This document shows positions 55,052-64,000 of a stretch of DNA of 64,000 bases, in pieces. Positions within the stretch are counted from its first letter, which is position 1. Each line of letters begins with the position of its first letter. A model generated the notes under the pieces. That model made no database searches, had not been told where the DNA came from, and worked only from the letters and a program-made list of their open reading frames with translations. The stretch comes from Nymphalis io (taxonomy: Eukaryota > Arthropoda > Insecta > Lepidoptera > Nymphalidae). The stretch spans positions 4,960,001 through 5,024,000 of the forward strand of contig NC_065911.1 in assembly GCF_905147045.1 (NCBI RefSeq), given 5' to 3'. A program made the translations under genes and the position numbers.

Positions 55052-55170
55052 GTAGTAATAACAGCCTCTCCTTTTGAGGAAAAGGTTCGGAGCTTATTTC
55101 ACCACGCTGCTCTAATGCGGGTTGGTGTATACACATTTGGCACACAGTTTTCCTTATGAACAGGATGAGA
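55052..55170 (-). mobile_element. SINE-A fragment, 3' half
   Basis: TAACAGCCTCTCCTTTTGAGG, GGAGCTTATTTCACCACGC and ATGCGGGTTGGTG match in reverse, with a deletion before AGTTTTCCTT. Confidence 0.8.
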
Positions 55171-56471
55171 TGAATTTTAAGTATTTTAAGACTGAATCAT
55201 AATTTGAATATTTGACTCCGAGTTATTTTATTCCCTTAATATTACTTTTATTGTTAATATGTTCCCTATTCTTACATTCTCAACATTTTCAAAAGAATAT
55301 TACCTCGCAATGAACCTCGTAAAACACGGCCTAAAAGGCATTAGCGTTGAAAAAAATGTGCAAAAAGGCGCGAAAAAAAGGCCGGCTGCAAGAACACGTT
55401 CCCAGTGCCTTTAAAAATAAAAGAACGTGCGAGCGAGAGGTGTGATTTGTGTGCTTTTTCTCACTAGCCGATAAGAATGGTCGATTAACGATTCAATGGG
55501 AATTGATATCGGTTATTGGCACATGAGGATGCGCCGGCGCAATATCTAGTAACTTTTATTTTCTTGTATCATAATATGTAATACTGATATAAATTGATAA
55601 TTACATTTAATAACTAAATATGTTAGAATTTTTATTTTTTTGGTTTAGGAAGCGTCATTTTAAAAAAAGAAAGCTACATTACTTAGTTTTTATTTTTCAT
55701 TTTTATTTTATTTTACTGTTTTTTTCGTTCTTATATAATAAACCTTATTCCAGTCGTGATAGTGAGCTTATTAAATTGTATTTAAACGGCAAGCACTTAC
55801 CATTTTTAATTAAACTGTAAATATATATTTTATTATCATCAAGAATGTATTTAAAATTTCAACGCCATTTATCTTTTTATCTTTTTTAAAAGATAAAATG
55901 AATAAATGCAAGAGTGATGAACGGGTATTGCAATGTTTAAACCTAACACAGGTCTGATTTATGCTCAGTAAATCATATTAATTGTAATTTGCTAAGCCCG
56001 CCCGTTTGGCCGCGGGTATCATATCTTTTATTTATCTTTTTTATCTTTTTCTTAACAATGTTTTATATCGCTGTACCGAGCAGTTTGAATATGCAATAAT
56101 ATTTCACGATAAGATGTATGTAGACGAAGCCTTCATGTAATACAATTAAATGAAATAGTAACTTAGATATTTGACATAAATAATAAAGTTTTATATACAA
56201 CAACAACAGATAGTGCTACAGATTTACAAAAGATTCCCGATTAAAGCAAAAAAACATACGTTATTTTTTTTTTTTTAATTAAGATTTAAATGTTTTAAAG
56301 GTTATAATATAAATATATTCATTACTTACCATGAATACAGCAAAACAAAATAATTATTATAATAATGAAATATAAGGAATTATTTGTTTTGTTAATTCAT
56401 TGAACCGAGGCAGATAGACATATACGTAGAAGATATACATGTTATAATCAATGGGGTTATAATATGTTTAT
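55171..56471. other. Unique DNA with a GC-richer island at 55300-55560
   Basis: The island holds AGCCGATAAGAATGG, ATTAACGATTCAATGGG, a CACGTTC ... GAACGTG pair and GATGCGCCGGCGC. It has no repeat match and no open frame. I consider it the best candidate for a conserved regulatory element in the window, without proof. A short GC patch CCCGCCCGTTTGGCCGCGG lies at 55998. Confidence 0.32.
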
Positions 56472-56603
56472 CTTAACAGAAGGTTGCAGATTCGAAATCT
56501 CTGAATTTTCATGTGCTTGTTTTGTTAATATTTATATATTTCAGATTAGTCGTTAAAGGGTCTTATTTAACTGAAATTCTGCCACATGTGCCACGTGTGT
56601 AAC
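56472..56603 (+). mobile_element. SINE-A fragment, old
   Basis: TTAACAGAAGGTTGCAG, GATTCGAAATCTCTG, AATTTTCATGTGCTTG and CTGAAATTCTGCCACATGTG follow SINE-A order. Confidence 0.6.
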
Positions 56604-56631
56604 TATGTAGAATATAGTATTGAAAGAATTT

Positions 56632-56850
56632 TGATGCCACGCTGTTCCGACACGGATTGGTAAATAACTATGTGACAGAAATCCATTCGACACATGCAGG
56701 TTTCTTCACGATGTTTTCCTTCACCGTCACGCACGAGATTAATTATAAACACAAATTAAGCACATGAAAGTTCCGTGGTGCTTGCCCGGGTTTGAACCGA
56801 CGATCATCGGTTAAGATTCACGCGTTCTAACCACTAGGCCATCTCGGCTC
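56632..56850 (-). mobile_element. SINE-A copy, head side
   Basis: GATGCCACGCTGTTCCGACACG to the reversed head with perfect B box GGGTTTGAACC and AACCACTAGGCCATCTCGGC. The tail is missing, as in 20053-20213. It faces the preceding old fragment tail to tail. Confidence 0.9.
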
Positions 56851-57360
56851 TGAATACCTCATATGATAAAGAATAATATAGATAATCTACGAGTCATTTG
56901 TATTCGTATATAATTCGAATTGCTGATCTTAACAAAAGATTCAAAAGAACTTTTTCAACGATAAAAGTTTAAATTCATCGTTATTTACATAAAATCAATC
57001 CGCCGTCCGTCCACTTGGGAAGAAAAATCGCCAAAATTACAAGTATTCTGCTGAAGATTCTTATCCTTACAATGAAATTGTCCCCTCAGCGATATTTATG
57101 AAATGGGGGAGCGCGGTGCGTCAAATATTTGACTAATAAAAAATATTGTATATTGTAATGAGGAGTCTATTTTTAATTATACTTCTTTAAAAATAAAATT
57201 GTTGTCTATTATTATTATTTTTTTAATTAATTATTTTTATACAGATATTATTGCAAGCCTATATAATATTTGTATTTTTTATAAATAATTATAAAGAATC
57301 ATTAGGGGTTGTATAAAATCATCCTAATTATTTTGTTATATAAAATACAGTAAAGTCAGT
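56851..57360. other. A/T-rich stretch, nothing recognised
   Basis: No gene or repeat was recognised. Confidence 0.45.
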
Positions 57361-57496
57361 ACAGTAACAGCCCGTGAATGTCCCATTGCTGTGGTAAGGC
57401 CTTCTCTAATTTTTTAGTGTAGAAGGCTTGGAGCTTATTCCACCACGCTGCGCTAATGCGGTATGGGGGAATATATATGTGGCAGAATTTTGAGTT
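57361..57496 (-). mobile_element. SINE-A fragment, 3' half
   Basis: ACAGTAACAGCCCGTGAATG, TTGGAGCTTATTCCACCACG and ATATGTGGCAGAATTTTGAG. The head is absent; 5' truncation is likely. Confidence 0.85.
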
Positions 57497-58694
57497 ATGT
57501 TTGGGACTTGTTAAAAGTTATATAGGCAGCGAGCGCCTGAAAATACGTACGGATAACCACTATATACATCATCCATCTCTTTCGTTGCTATCTCTATCTC
57601 TATCAACAGTGATAAACATCAAAATACTAGAACTTAATTTCGAATTGAGAATTTTGAATTAAGAATGATAATGTATAAGGTTTTCCAGTTATACGGTTAA
57701 ACTCATTAGTTTTATACCACTTAACATCAATAATTTTTCTATATGTAGGATGAGTAAGCCAGTGGCTAACTCTTTGGGCTGCTGGCTAGATATAACAGTA
57801 ACACTGCTGAGCTGGTCACTATTCGTTTCACCACTCAAAATAAATATTCGTGTCACGGAGTCGTGACTCTTGTGTGATTTCTAGTAAATGTCATCGAATC
57901 AAAGCATTATAAAATTATAAAATTTTAAAATTATAATAATTTTAATTATAAAATTAATAATAATATTATATACAAAAAGAAACTCATACACCAATGCAAA
58001 AGTCTTTATATACATATTAATAAGTACCATAATATAATAAAATGATTTTCTACCGTTCTATGTCCATAGAATGTTATCTTTCAAGCCGTCTGTATCAAGA
58101 GGCTAGCCATTATAATTCTAATATCAAATTATTATAACGCAACTCATCGTTACGTTATTACATTCGATTTCTAATTAACAAAAGAAAATGACGTTCGTTA
58201 TATCTCATAAACTGTCAAAGTATACGCATACGGCGTGTACATAATGACCAAGATAAAATATATAATTTAAAGTTATGTAATTTTTTTATGTTTATAATTA
58301 TTTAAATAAGATTCGCTTTATTAATATATTTTTTTTAGATAAAATTAAATTTAAGTGCAGCATTTATGTATGTAACGTTAGTAAATCATTTCTAACGCTT
58401 GCCTGATTAACTTTCAACAGCTGTCAACAACAAATGTCCTTAATTAAACTACTTTTACTTATTTAAAAATGTATTTAACGTTATTGTAAATTAATAAAAT
58501 TATCTTTTAGAAAAAAAATCGCGCTTAATTTCTTCGACCAGTTCAGCTCAGGTCTGAAGTATTTATTTGCGAACCCATGGTAGAATTATGACCGTCAATA
58601 GGCAAATGTAATTTTATATAGAAATAAGATATATTCACATACTTGAGGTGCTCAAAAAAACCTTATTCATAAACAACAAAGTTTATACCTCAAT
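57497..58694. other. A/T-rich stretch, nothing recognised
   Basis: AGGATGAGTAAGCCAGTGGC at 57747 faintly resembles RP290. No gene was recognised. Confidence 0.4.
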
Positions 58695-58704
58695 ACCTTT
58701 TTAC

Positions 58705-59012
58705 GCCGAGATGGCCCTGTGGTAAGAACGCGTGAATCTTAACCGATGATCGTGGGTTCAAACCCGGGCAAGCACTACTGAATTTTCATGTGCTTAATTT
58801 GTGATTATAATTTATCTCGTGCTTTACGGTGAAGGAAAACATCGTGAGGAAACCTGCATGTGTCTAATTTCACTGAAATTCTGCCACATGTGAATTCTAC
58901 CAACCCGCATTGGAGCAGCGTGGTGGAATAAGCTCCAAACCTTCTCCTCAAAAAGAGGAGAGGAGGCCTTTAGCCCAGCAGTGGGACATTCACAGGCTGT
59001 TACGGTACGGTT
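58705..59012 (+). mobile_element. SINE-A copy, full length with target-site duplication
   Basis: GCCGAGATGGCCCTGTGG (A box) and perfect B box GGGTTCAAACCC to TTAGCCCAGCAGTGGGAC and TGTTACGGTACGG. ACCTTTTTAC at 58695-58704 and 59013-59022 is an exact 10-base duplication. Confidence 0.95.
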
Positions 59013-59022
59013 ACCTTTTTAC

Positions 59023-59657
59023 ACTTCAAAACAAAATTAGTTTTAATAACAGACTACCAAAAATTATGTCGATTCCATTTAAAAAAAAAAACAACCGCAA
59101 CATGACTAAGGTTTTAGAGAAATGTTTGAACATCAACTTATTGTTAGATAAGTATTACAATACTTAATTTCAAGTGCATACTTTTCGCAACGGACAATTT
59201 TTTTTAGAAAGCGTCTTCTGTAACTCTTAATATTAGCACAATGTAATTAATAAAATATTTCAATTACACAACATATACTCAAGCTGTCACTTACTTTGCC
59301 TTTACCATTATTTAAATAACAATAAAAAAAAGTAAAATAATGTCTATTTAGAAAGTAGAATGCCAATGCACAAACAAATAAAAAATAAAATTATAATACA
59401 CTACACTTGTTGTCCATTTATTTCCCTCTCATAAATTATTATATTCGTATTTTTTTTTTATTAAAAGTGAAGTTTTAAAATTATAACATAAATATTGTTG
59501 CTGTTATATGATTAACTAAAACGAAGTACATTTCAATTTGAATAAGCCTTCTATTTTTAAATTTTTGGCATTTAAAATATTATTAGTAAGATTAATTTTG
59601 ACAAAAAAAAACATTTAAGTACAAGCATTTTTCTACGCAGCCAATTTAAAATTAAAA
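59023..59657. other. A/T-rich stretch, nothing recognised
   Basis: No gene or repeat was recognised. Confidence 0.45.
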
Positions 59658-59676
59658 TATATATATATATATATAT

Positions 59677-59831
59677 AACCCACAAAGCAAAGTCATACTT
59701 ATCAAGTTTTGATTTTGCGGAGCTTATTATTCTAGAAATTTCGTTCCTAGTTACTGAGTCTTACTTTTATATTTTAGATTTAAGTTTCATCTGTTTAATC
59801 AGTAGAAAGAGAGTTAGCACAATTTGCGAGA

Positions 59832-59884
<53 letters not shown>

Positions 59885-60040
59885 CCCACAAAGCAAAGTC
59901 ATACTTATCAAGTTTTGATTTTGCGGAGCTTATTATTCTAGAAATTTCGTTCCTAGTTACTGAGTCTTACTTTTATATTTTAGATTTAAGTTTCATCTGT
60001 TTAATCAGTAGAAAGAGAGTTAGCACAATTTGCGAGAATC
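59677..60040 (+). repeat. Exact 158-base direct duplication flanking an (AT) tract
   Basis: 59677-59834 and 59883-60040 appear identical over 158 bases (both begin AACCCACAAAGCAAAG and end TTTGCGAGAATC). A 48-base (AT) run (59835-59882) separates them, and a shorter (AT) run precedes the first copy. The repeat period is 206 bases. Confidence 0.95.
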
Positions 60041-60134
60041 AGAGGTAAATGAAATTTATTTTTTAATTCTATTAACAAACCATAATTGTTCAAGAAAATC
60101 TGGGTTAAATATTCAATTCAATCGTATTTTACCT

Positions 60135-60427
60135 ACTGGCGGTAGGACTTTGTGCAAGTTCGCCTGGGTAGGTACCACCCACTCATCAGATATTCTACCG
60201 CAAAACAGCAGTACTTGGTATTGTTGTGTTCTGGTTTGAAGGGTGAGTGAGCCAGTGTAATTACAGGCACAAGGGACATAAAATCTAAGGTCCCAAAGGT
60301 TGGTGGCGCATTGGCTATGTAAGCGATGGTTAACATTTCTTACAATGTTAATGTCTATTGGCGTTGGTGACCACTTACCATCAGGTGGCACATATGCTCG
60401 TCCACCTTTCTATTCTAAAAAAATACA
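60135..60427 (+). mobile_element. RP290 copy, full length
   Basis: CTGGCGGTAGGACTTTGTGC to ACCACTTACCATCAGGTGG, CATATGCTCGTCCACC, TTCTATTCTAAAAAAA. The hairpin core is intact. Confidence 0.93.
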
Positions 60428-60488
60428 AAAAAAATATATTTAAATGGTTTCTTAGATCTTAAATATAAACAAATTAAAATTAAAATAG

Positions 60489-60660
60489 CTACTATACAAA
60501 TCGTGACAGTGTAAAATGGTGACAAGAATGCTAGCAGCTTTTCGCTTTTGAATCGCAATTCTGATCCTCTAGGCGAACTGAACCAGCAGTAGAGCCAATA
60601 AGACGAGATATTTTTAATGAAAGTTTTTGCACTATTACTCCAAGGTTTCATTATAATCAT
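60489..60660 (+). repeat. Unclassified dispersed repeat U1, copy 2
   Basis: CAAATCGTGAC, GGTGACAAGAATGCTAGCAGC, GAACCAGCAG, AATAAGACGAGATATTTTTA and TATTACTCCAAGGTTTCATT match 243-492 in order. The minus strand is open here (KPWSNSAKTFIKNIS...), so U1 could be a decayed coding piece. Confidence 0.5.
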
Positions 60661-60765
60661 ATAGAATATTGTTTTAGAGAGTATGAGCAGATTTTAATAT
60701 TTTATTGTATACATTATCATATATAATAAAAACACTAGCGGCCTTTCTTATAAACTTTGAGGACG

Positions 60766-60847
60766 TTTAGTCAAACAGTGATTTATCTCTTTCTATCATC
60801 AGTGATCAAACATTCGAAAGAAGAATACAAAGCATTGTTTAACTAAT
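60766..60847 (-). mobile_element. MITE-like element, copy 4
   Basis: In reverse it reads TTAGTTAAACAATGC, TTGTATTCTTCTTTCGAATG, CTGATGATAGAAAGAGATA, CACTGTTTGACTAAA, the best inverted-repeat ends of the four copies. Confidence 0.65.
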
Positions 60848-61007
60848 CACCATTATACATCATTTATTGTCAAAGCAACGTAACATATATCAATGGAGAG
60901 TGTCTCGGAGGGGTGATAGAAAATATATAAATAAGACAGATAGACGTATTTTCTATTAGTATCTAAAAAATTTCTTGTTTTTAAATTATGTTCGATTATT
61001 TTTGCTA

Positions 61008-61373
61008 CCTTTTTTATAGAATAGGAAGGCGGACGAGCATATGGGCCACCTGATGGTAAGTGGTCACCAACGCCCATAGACATTGGCATTTTAAGAAATG
61101 TTAACCATCGCTTACATCACCAATGCGCCACCAACCTTGGGAACTTAGATGTTATGTCCCTTGTGCCTGATGTTAAGTGGTCAACACCGCCCATCCACAT
61201 TGGTGATGTCGGAAATAGTAACCATTGGTTACATCTAGATGTTATACTCCTTGTGCCTGTAGTTACACTGGCTCCGTAAACCGGAACGCAACAATACTAC
61301 TCAACTACTAACGCTTAATATCTGATGAGTGGGTGGTACATACCCAGCTAGCACAAAGCCCTACCATCAAGTA
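61008..61373 (-). mobile_element. RP290 copy with duplicated tail module
   Basis: A normal tail (ATAGAATAGGAAGGCGGACG, CCACCTGATGGTAAGTGG) through TGTCCCTTGTGCCTG is followed by a second, diverged module (GATGTTAAGTGGTCAACACC, CATTGGTGATGTCGG, TTACATCTAGATGTTATAC), then the rest of the head to CCCTACCATCAAGT. The second module is of another subfamily, so this is a recombinant or read-through composite. Confidence 0.88.
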
Positions 61374-62588
61374 AACTTCATAACACATCCGACTAATCGC
61401 TTTCAATTCAAGAATATCCCATGAACAGACTAATCCTATTCAAGTTTCGAATATATGTATATAGATAAATAAATTATTTAGCTAAGCTTAAGCGAAAAAC
61501 GGAACTGGAAACGGTAGACAAATTTAACTAATTAAGCACAAACTGTACCAAGTTGCCGACTTGAGCTATGTTGAGTCTGAGATCCATACATACATTAAAC
61601 TTTTAGGTTAAGTCCGTCTGTTGAATCAGAGGGCATACATTCGCTTGTAAGCTATTTCTCGGAACAGCTATTTCCAATACAATTTGCGTAAAGGACATGC
61701 TATTATAATTATAAGAGGTCTATTTGACATCAGGTGAGCTTTATTAATTACAAGAAATTATAGTATTTATTTTTATAACCAGCGGCAATGTTTAAGAAAC
61801 GAACTTTCCGTTATTTAGTATACCATTTAAGTTTTCATAAAGCACATATATATGATAATGATATTTTTTTAATAAATCAACAGTCTATTTTAATTAATTT
61901 TTTTATATTTATTATTAATAAATTATTAATTACGTTTAGATATTTATTATTGTTATTTAAAGGTGTTTTTTTAATCATTTCAACTTAAATTAAGATTCAG
62001 AGTCAGAATAAGATATAAAACAACCAATATCTAATTCATATCATCGGTTTAAAATCTTCAATAAATTTGTACATCCATAAAGTACAATCTTAAATTATGA
62101 ACGAAACCTTATCATGCGCTGTCAACGTTCGTATTTGGGTCCCAGGTTTAATTTCACATAGCATAATTCAAGTTCGCGTATACGTATCTTTTGATACGCC
62201 AATTTATAGCCGTCTTATTGAATTCCCGGCATTGTGATAAAGTTTCGGATTTATACCGGTCCAGTATCGGCACACCAAAAATATGCATGTTAGTCAACAT
62301 TATTCAATCACTGTTCATTTTTTTTTTGGTTCAACTGTTCGCTTCGGTGAAATTATTAGTTGTTTATTGAGCGCTGATTATAAAATATAATGTTATTAAT
62401 TTCAACATTTATAGGTATGATAAAATAGGTAATGCTTTCGTTACTTCGTAAGCTTATACGTTTGTTATTTAGAAAACATTTTCGAAAATAAATATGAAGA
62501 TGGCATGCAGCATTATAATGAAATGCTTCTGATGCAAAAATGTTAATATTAACAGAACCTTACGTTATCCAGATAAATTGCACATTGC
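61374..62588. other. Unique DNA with a GC-richer patch at 62090-62300
   Basis: A 46-codon plus frame (62097-62237, MNETLSCAVNVRIWVPGL...) has no homologue that I recognise. The rest is A/T-rich, nothing recognised. Confidence 0.3.
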
Positions 62589-62832
62589 AGGTGGACGAGC
62601 AAATGGACCACCTGATAGTAAGTGATAGACATTGGCATTTTAAGAAATGTTAACCATCGTTTACATCGTCAATGCGCCACCGACCTTGGGAACTAAGATG
62701 TTATGTGTAATAACACTAGCTCACTCACCCTTCAAACCGGAACACAACAATACCAAGTACTGCTGTTTTGCGGTAGAATATCTGATGAGTGGGTACCTAC
62801 CCAGACGAGCTTGCACAAAGCCCTACCACCAG
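62589..62832 (-). mobile_element. RP290 copy with small deletions
   Basis: GCAGGTGGACGAGC, CCACCTGATAGTAAGTGATAG, GCCACCGACCTTGGGAAC and GCACAAAGCCCTACCACCAGT. The 3' A run and ATAGAATAGG are missing and three short gaps lie inside. Confidence 0.88.
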
Positions 62833-63432
62833 TGAAGTGAAGTGTAGAAAAAATGTTCGTATATCAGACAGAAAATAAATCAAAAGCTACCCTTTTATAA
62901 AAACAAAATAAGGAGGAATTAGAACATACATTCTATGCCATAAATAAGTATTTAGAAGAACATAATGATTTTTAGATCGAAATTTCGTTTTTGTAATTAC
63001 GAGTCTTAAAGTTATTTATTTAACTCTATAATAATTCTATGACAATATTAATAAGTATTTAAATATATGGCAGACTCACACACTTTTATATCTGAATTTA
63101 ATATCTGAAAAATAAATAAATAAACAATATTTCTAAAGAATATTTCTATTTCAATAAAATTAGGTTAATAGATTGCGACTAACGAATCGAAACAGGCTAC
63201 AATAATTTCTTATTAAAATTTTTATATCTGAGAGCTATTAAAGTACCTGTTATGAGAAAAACTGTAATTATTTATAAAAGCCTTAATATTAATAAAACCG
63301 TTAACTATTATTTAACTCAGTCATGTCGATATTTGTGTCACTTATATTTAGACAGGTAACCCGTGCTTTGAAAGCATTATACAAATCAATCTTTGGTGGT
63401 AAGAGTGTTGGTGTTCTATGAGGTTCTTTGAA
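62833..63432. other. A/T-rich stretch, nothing recognised
   Basis: No gene or repeat was recognised. Confidence 0.45.
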
Positions 63433-63750
63433 CAGCCTCGTCGGCTTATTTGCTAGGTAGTAAGGCTGTAGATACTGAGGCCCTCGGTTCGAAATTGGAT
63501 TAAGACAAATTGAAAATAAATATTGTGGTTTTATTTTCAAGGACTTCTAAGTAGCAGCAATGTTAAGCCTCCATGTCTTGAAAAGTATGTGATGCCGTGA
63601 GTCTTGCGCCTGATCTCTGTAATCGTGATGTTCCTACCACGACATTAAATTAAAATATAAGAGGAATACGGTGCGTAATTGCGTTTGCGCACACAGATGT
63701 ACACTATAATATATCCTTGCAATTCTATTTCTTGATGGTTACAATTTAGT
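63433..63750 (+). mobile_element. SINE-B copy, old
   Basis: GCCTCGTCGGCTTATTTGC, AGTAAGGCTGTAGATACTGAG, B box CGGTTCGAAATTGG, then GCGTTTGCGCACACAG and TGTACACTATAATATATCCT. The middle is heavily changed. Confidence 0.65.
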
Positions 63751-64000
63751 CATGCCGACCTCACATCCTATTATCAATTTTAGCGAATAATTGTCAAATA
63801 CCCTCTTTCTTAAAAATCGTCATTTACGAGCCGTGAATTGCCGTACTTAATTGCGTTATTTTAAGATTTAATCAATTAAAAGTCATAATGATTATAACCT
63901 GTAATAAATGAAATCATTAAAAACTGAACTGTAAATAGTTATTTCATTAAAAAAATACAATTAGCCTTTAATCGATATTAAAGATATGAAAGGGATAGAA
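63751..64000. other. A/T-rich end of window
   Basis: Nothing recognised. Confidence 0.45.

Noticed and set aside
57745..57830. Possible additional RP290 copy
   Set aside because: Only AGGATGAGTAAGCCAGTGGC resembles the family; too little to call.
60113..60391. 92-codon frame and similar ones in RP290 (11861, 24561, 62647)
   Set aside because: They are RP290 translations in different frames with no conserved reading frame.
62097..62237. 46-codon frame MNETLSCAVNVRIWVPGL...
   Set aside because: Short, no recognised homologue, no promoter or splice evidence; noted only as a GC-richer patch.
1..64000. Bacterial-type features: operons, ribosome binding sites, attachment sites, riboswitches
   Set aside because: The tRNA-derived SINEs, non-LTR elements and base composition indicate an insect nuclear genome; none of these features was seen.

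Overview
The window looks like intergenic nuclear DNA from a moth or butterfly (Lepidoptera). The evidence is indirect: strong A/T bias, many tRNA-derived SINEs whose heads and tails resemble families common in Lepidoptera (one similar to the Metulj-type SINEs described from nymphalid butterflies), RTE-like 3' tails, and a CR1/Jockey-group LINE. I found no complete host gene. The only host coding candidate is a short terminal exon on the minus strand (22053-22178).

Five repeat families dominate; the labels are mine. LINE-J: a CR1/Jockey-group non-LTR retrotransposon in three large 5'-truncated copies (6636-8677 minus, 27646-29412 plus, 40642-43440 minus) and two fragments (5479-5685, 10778-10860). 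Copy B keeps an unbroken reverse-transcriptase frame, copy A has one in-frame nonsense codon, and copy C has a frameshift and a 74-base deletion but keeps part of the endonuclease. SINE-A: about 21 copies or scraps, tRNA-Lys-like head, ending in a CAGTAA-type tail. SINE-B: about 13 copies, possibly with a tRNA-Cys-like head. SINE-C: two copies with a TTC anticodon-like loop. RP290: 16 copies of a roughly 290-base retroposon of unclear origin. RP290 shares a 19-base hairpin core with the LINE-J 3' end, which suggests related 3'-tail recognition. Minor families are a small inverted-repeat element (4 copies), two unclassified repeats (2 and 3 copies) and RTE-like tails.

Layout. 1-10 kb: RTE and SINE scraps, a 22-base G run, LINE-J fragment and copy A. 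10-22 kb: RP290, SINE-A and SINE-B interleaved with (AT)n. 22-27 kb: the candidate exon, then mostly unique DNA with several GC-richer islands. 27-31 kb: LINE-J copy B, whose 3' end is replaced by a SINE-A tail, then SINEs. 31-38 kb: mostly unique A/T-rich DNA. 38-49 kb: SINEs, LINE-J copy C and a SINE-C nested in RP290. 49-56 kb: mostly unique. 56-64 kb: SINEs, a 158-base exact duplication either side of an (AT) tract, and RP290 copies.

The least expected signal is a set of perfect or near-perfect short hairpins (arms 11-28 bases, loops 2-20) lying inside or at the edge of retroposon copies, where the family consensus has no such palindrome. They look like local inverted duplications made by template switching. 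Functionally, the window appears to be shaped by LINE-driven retroposition and later decay rather than by a gene pathway.
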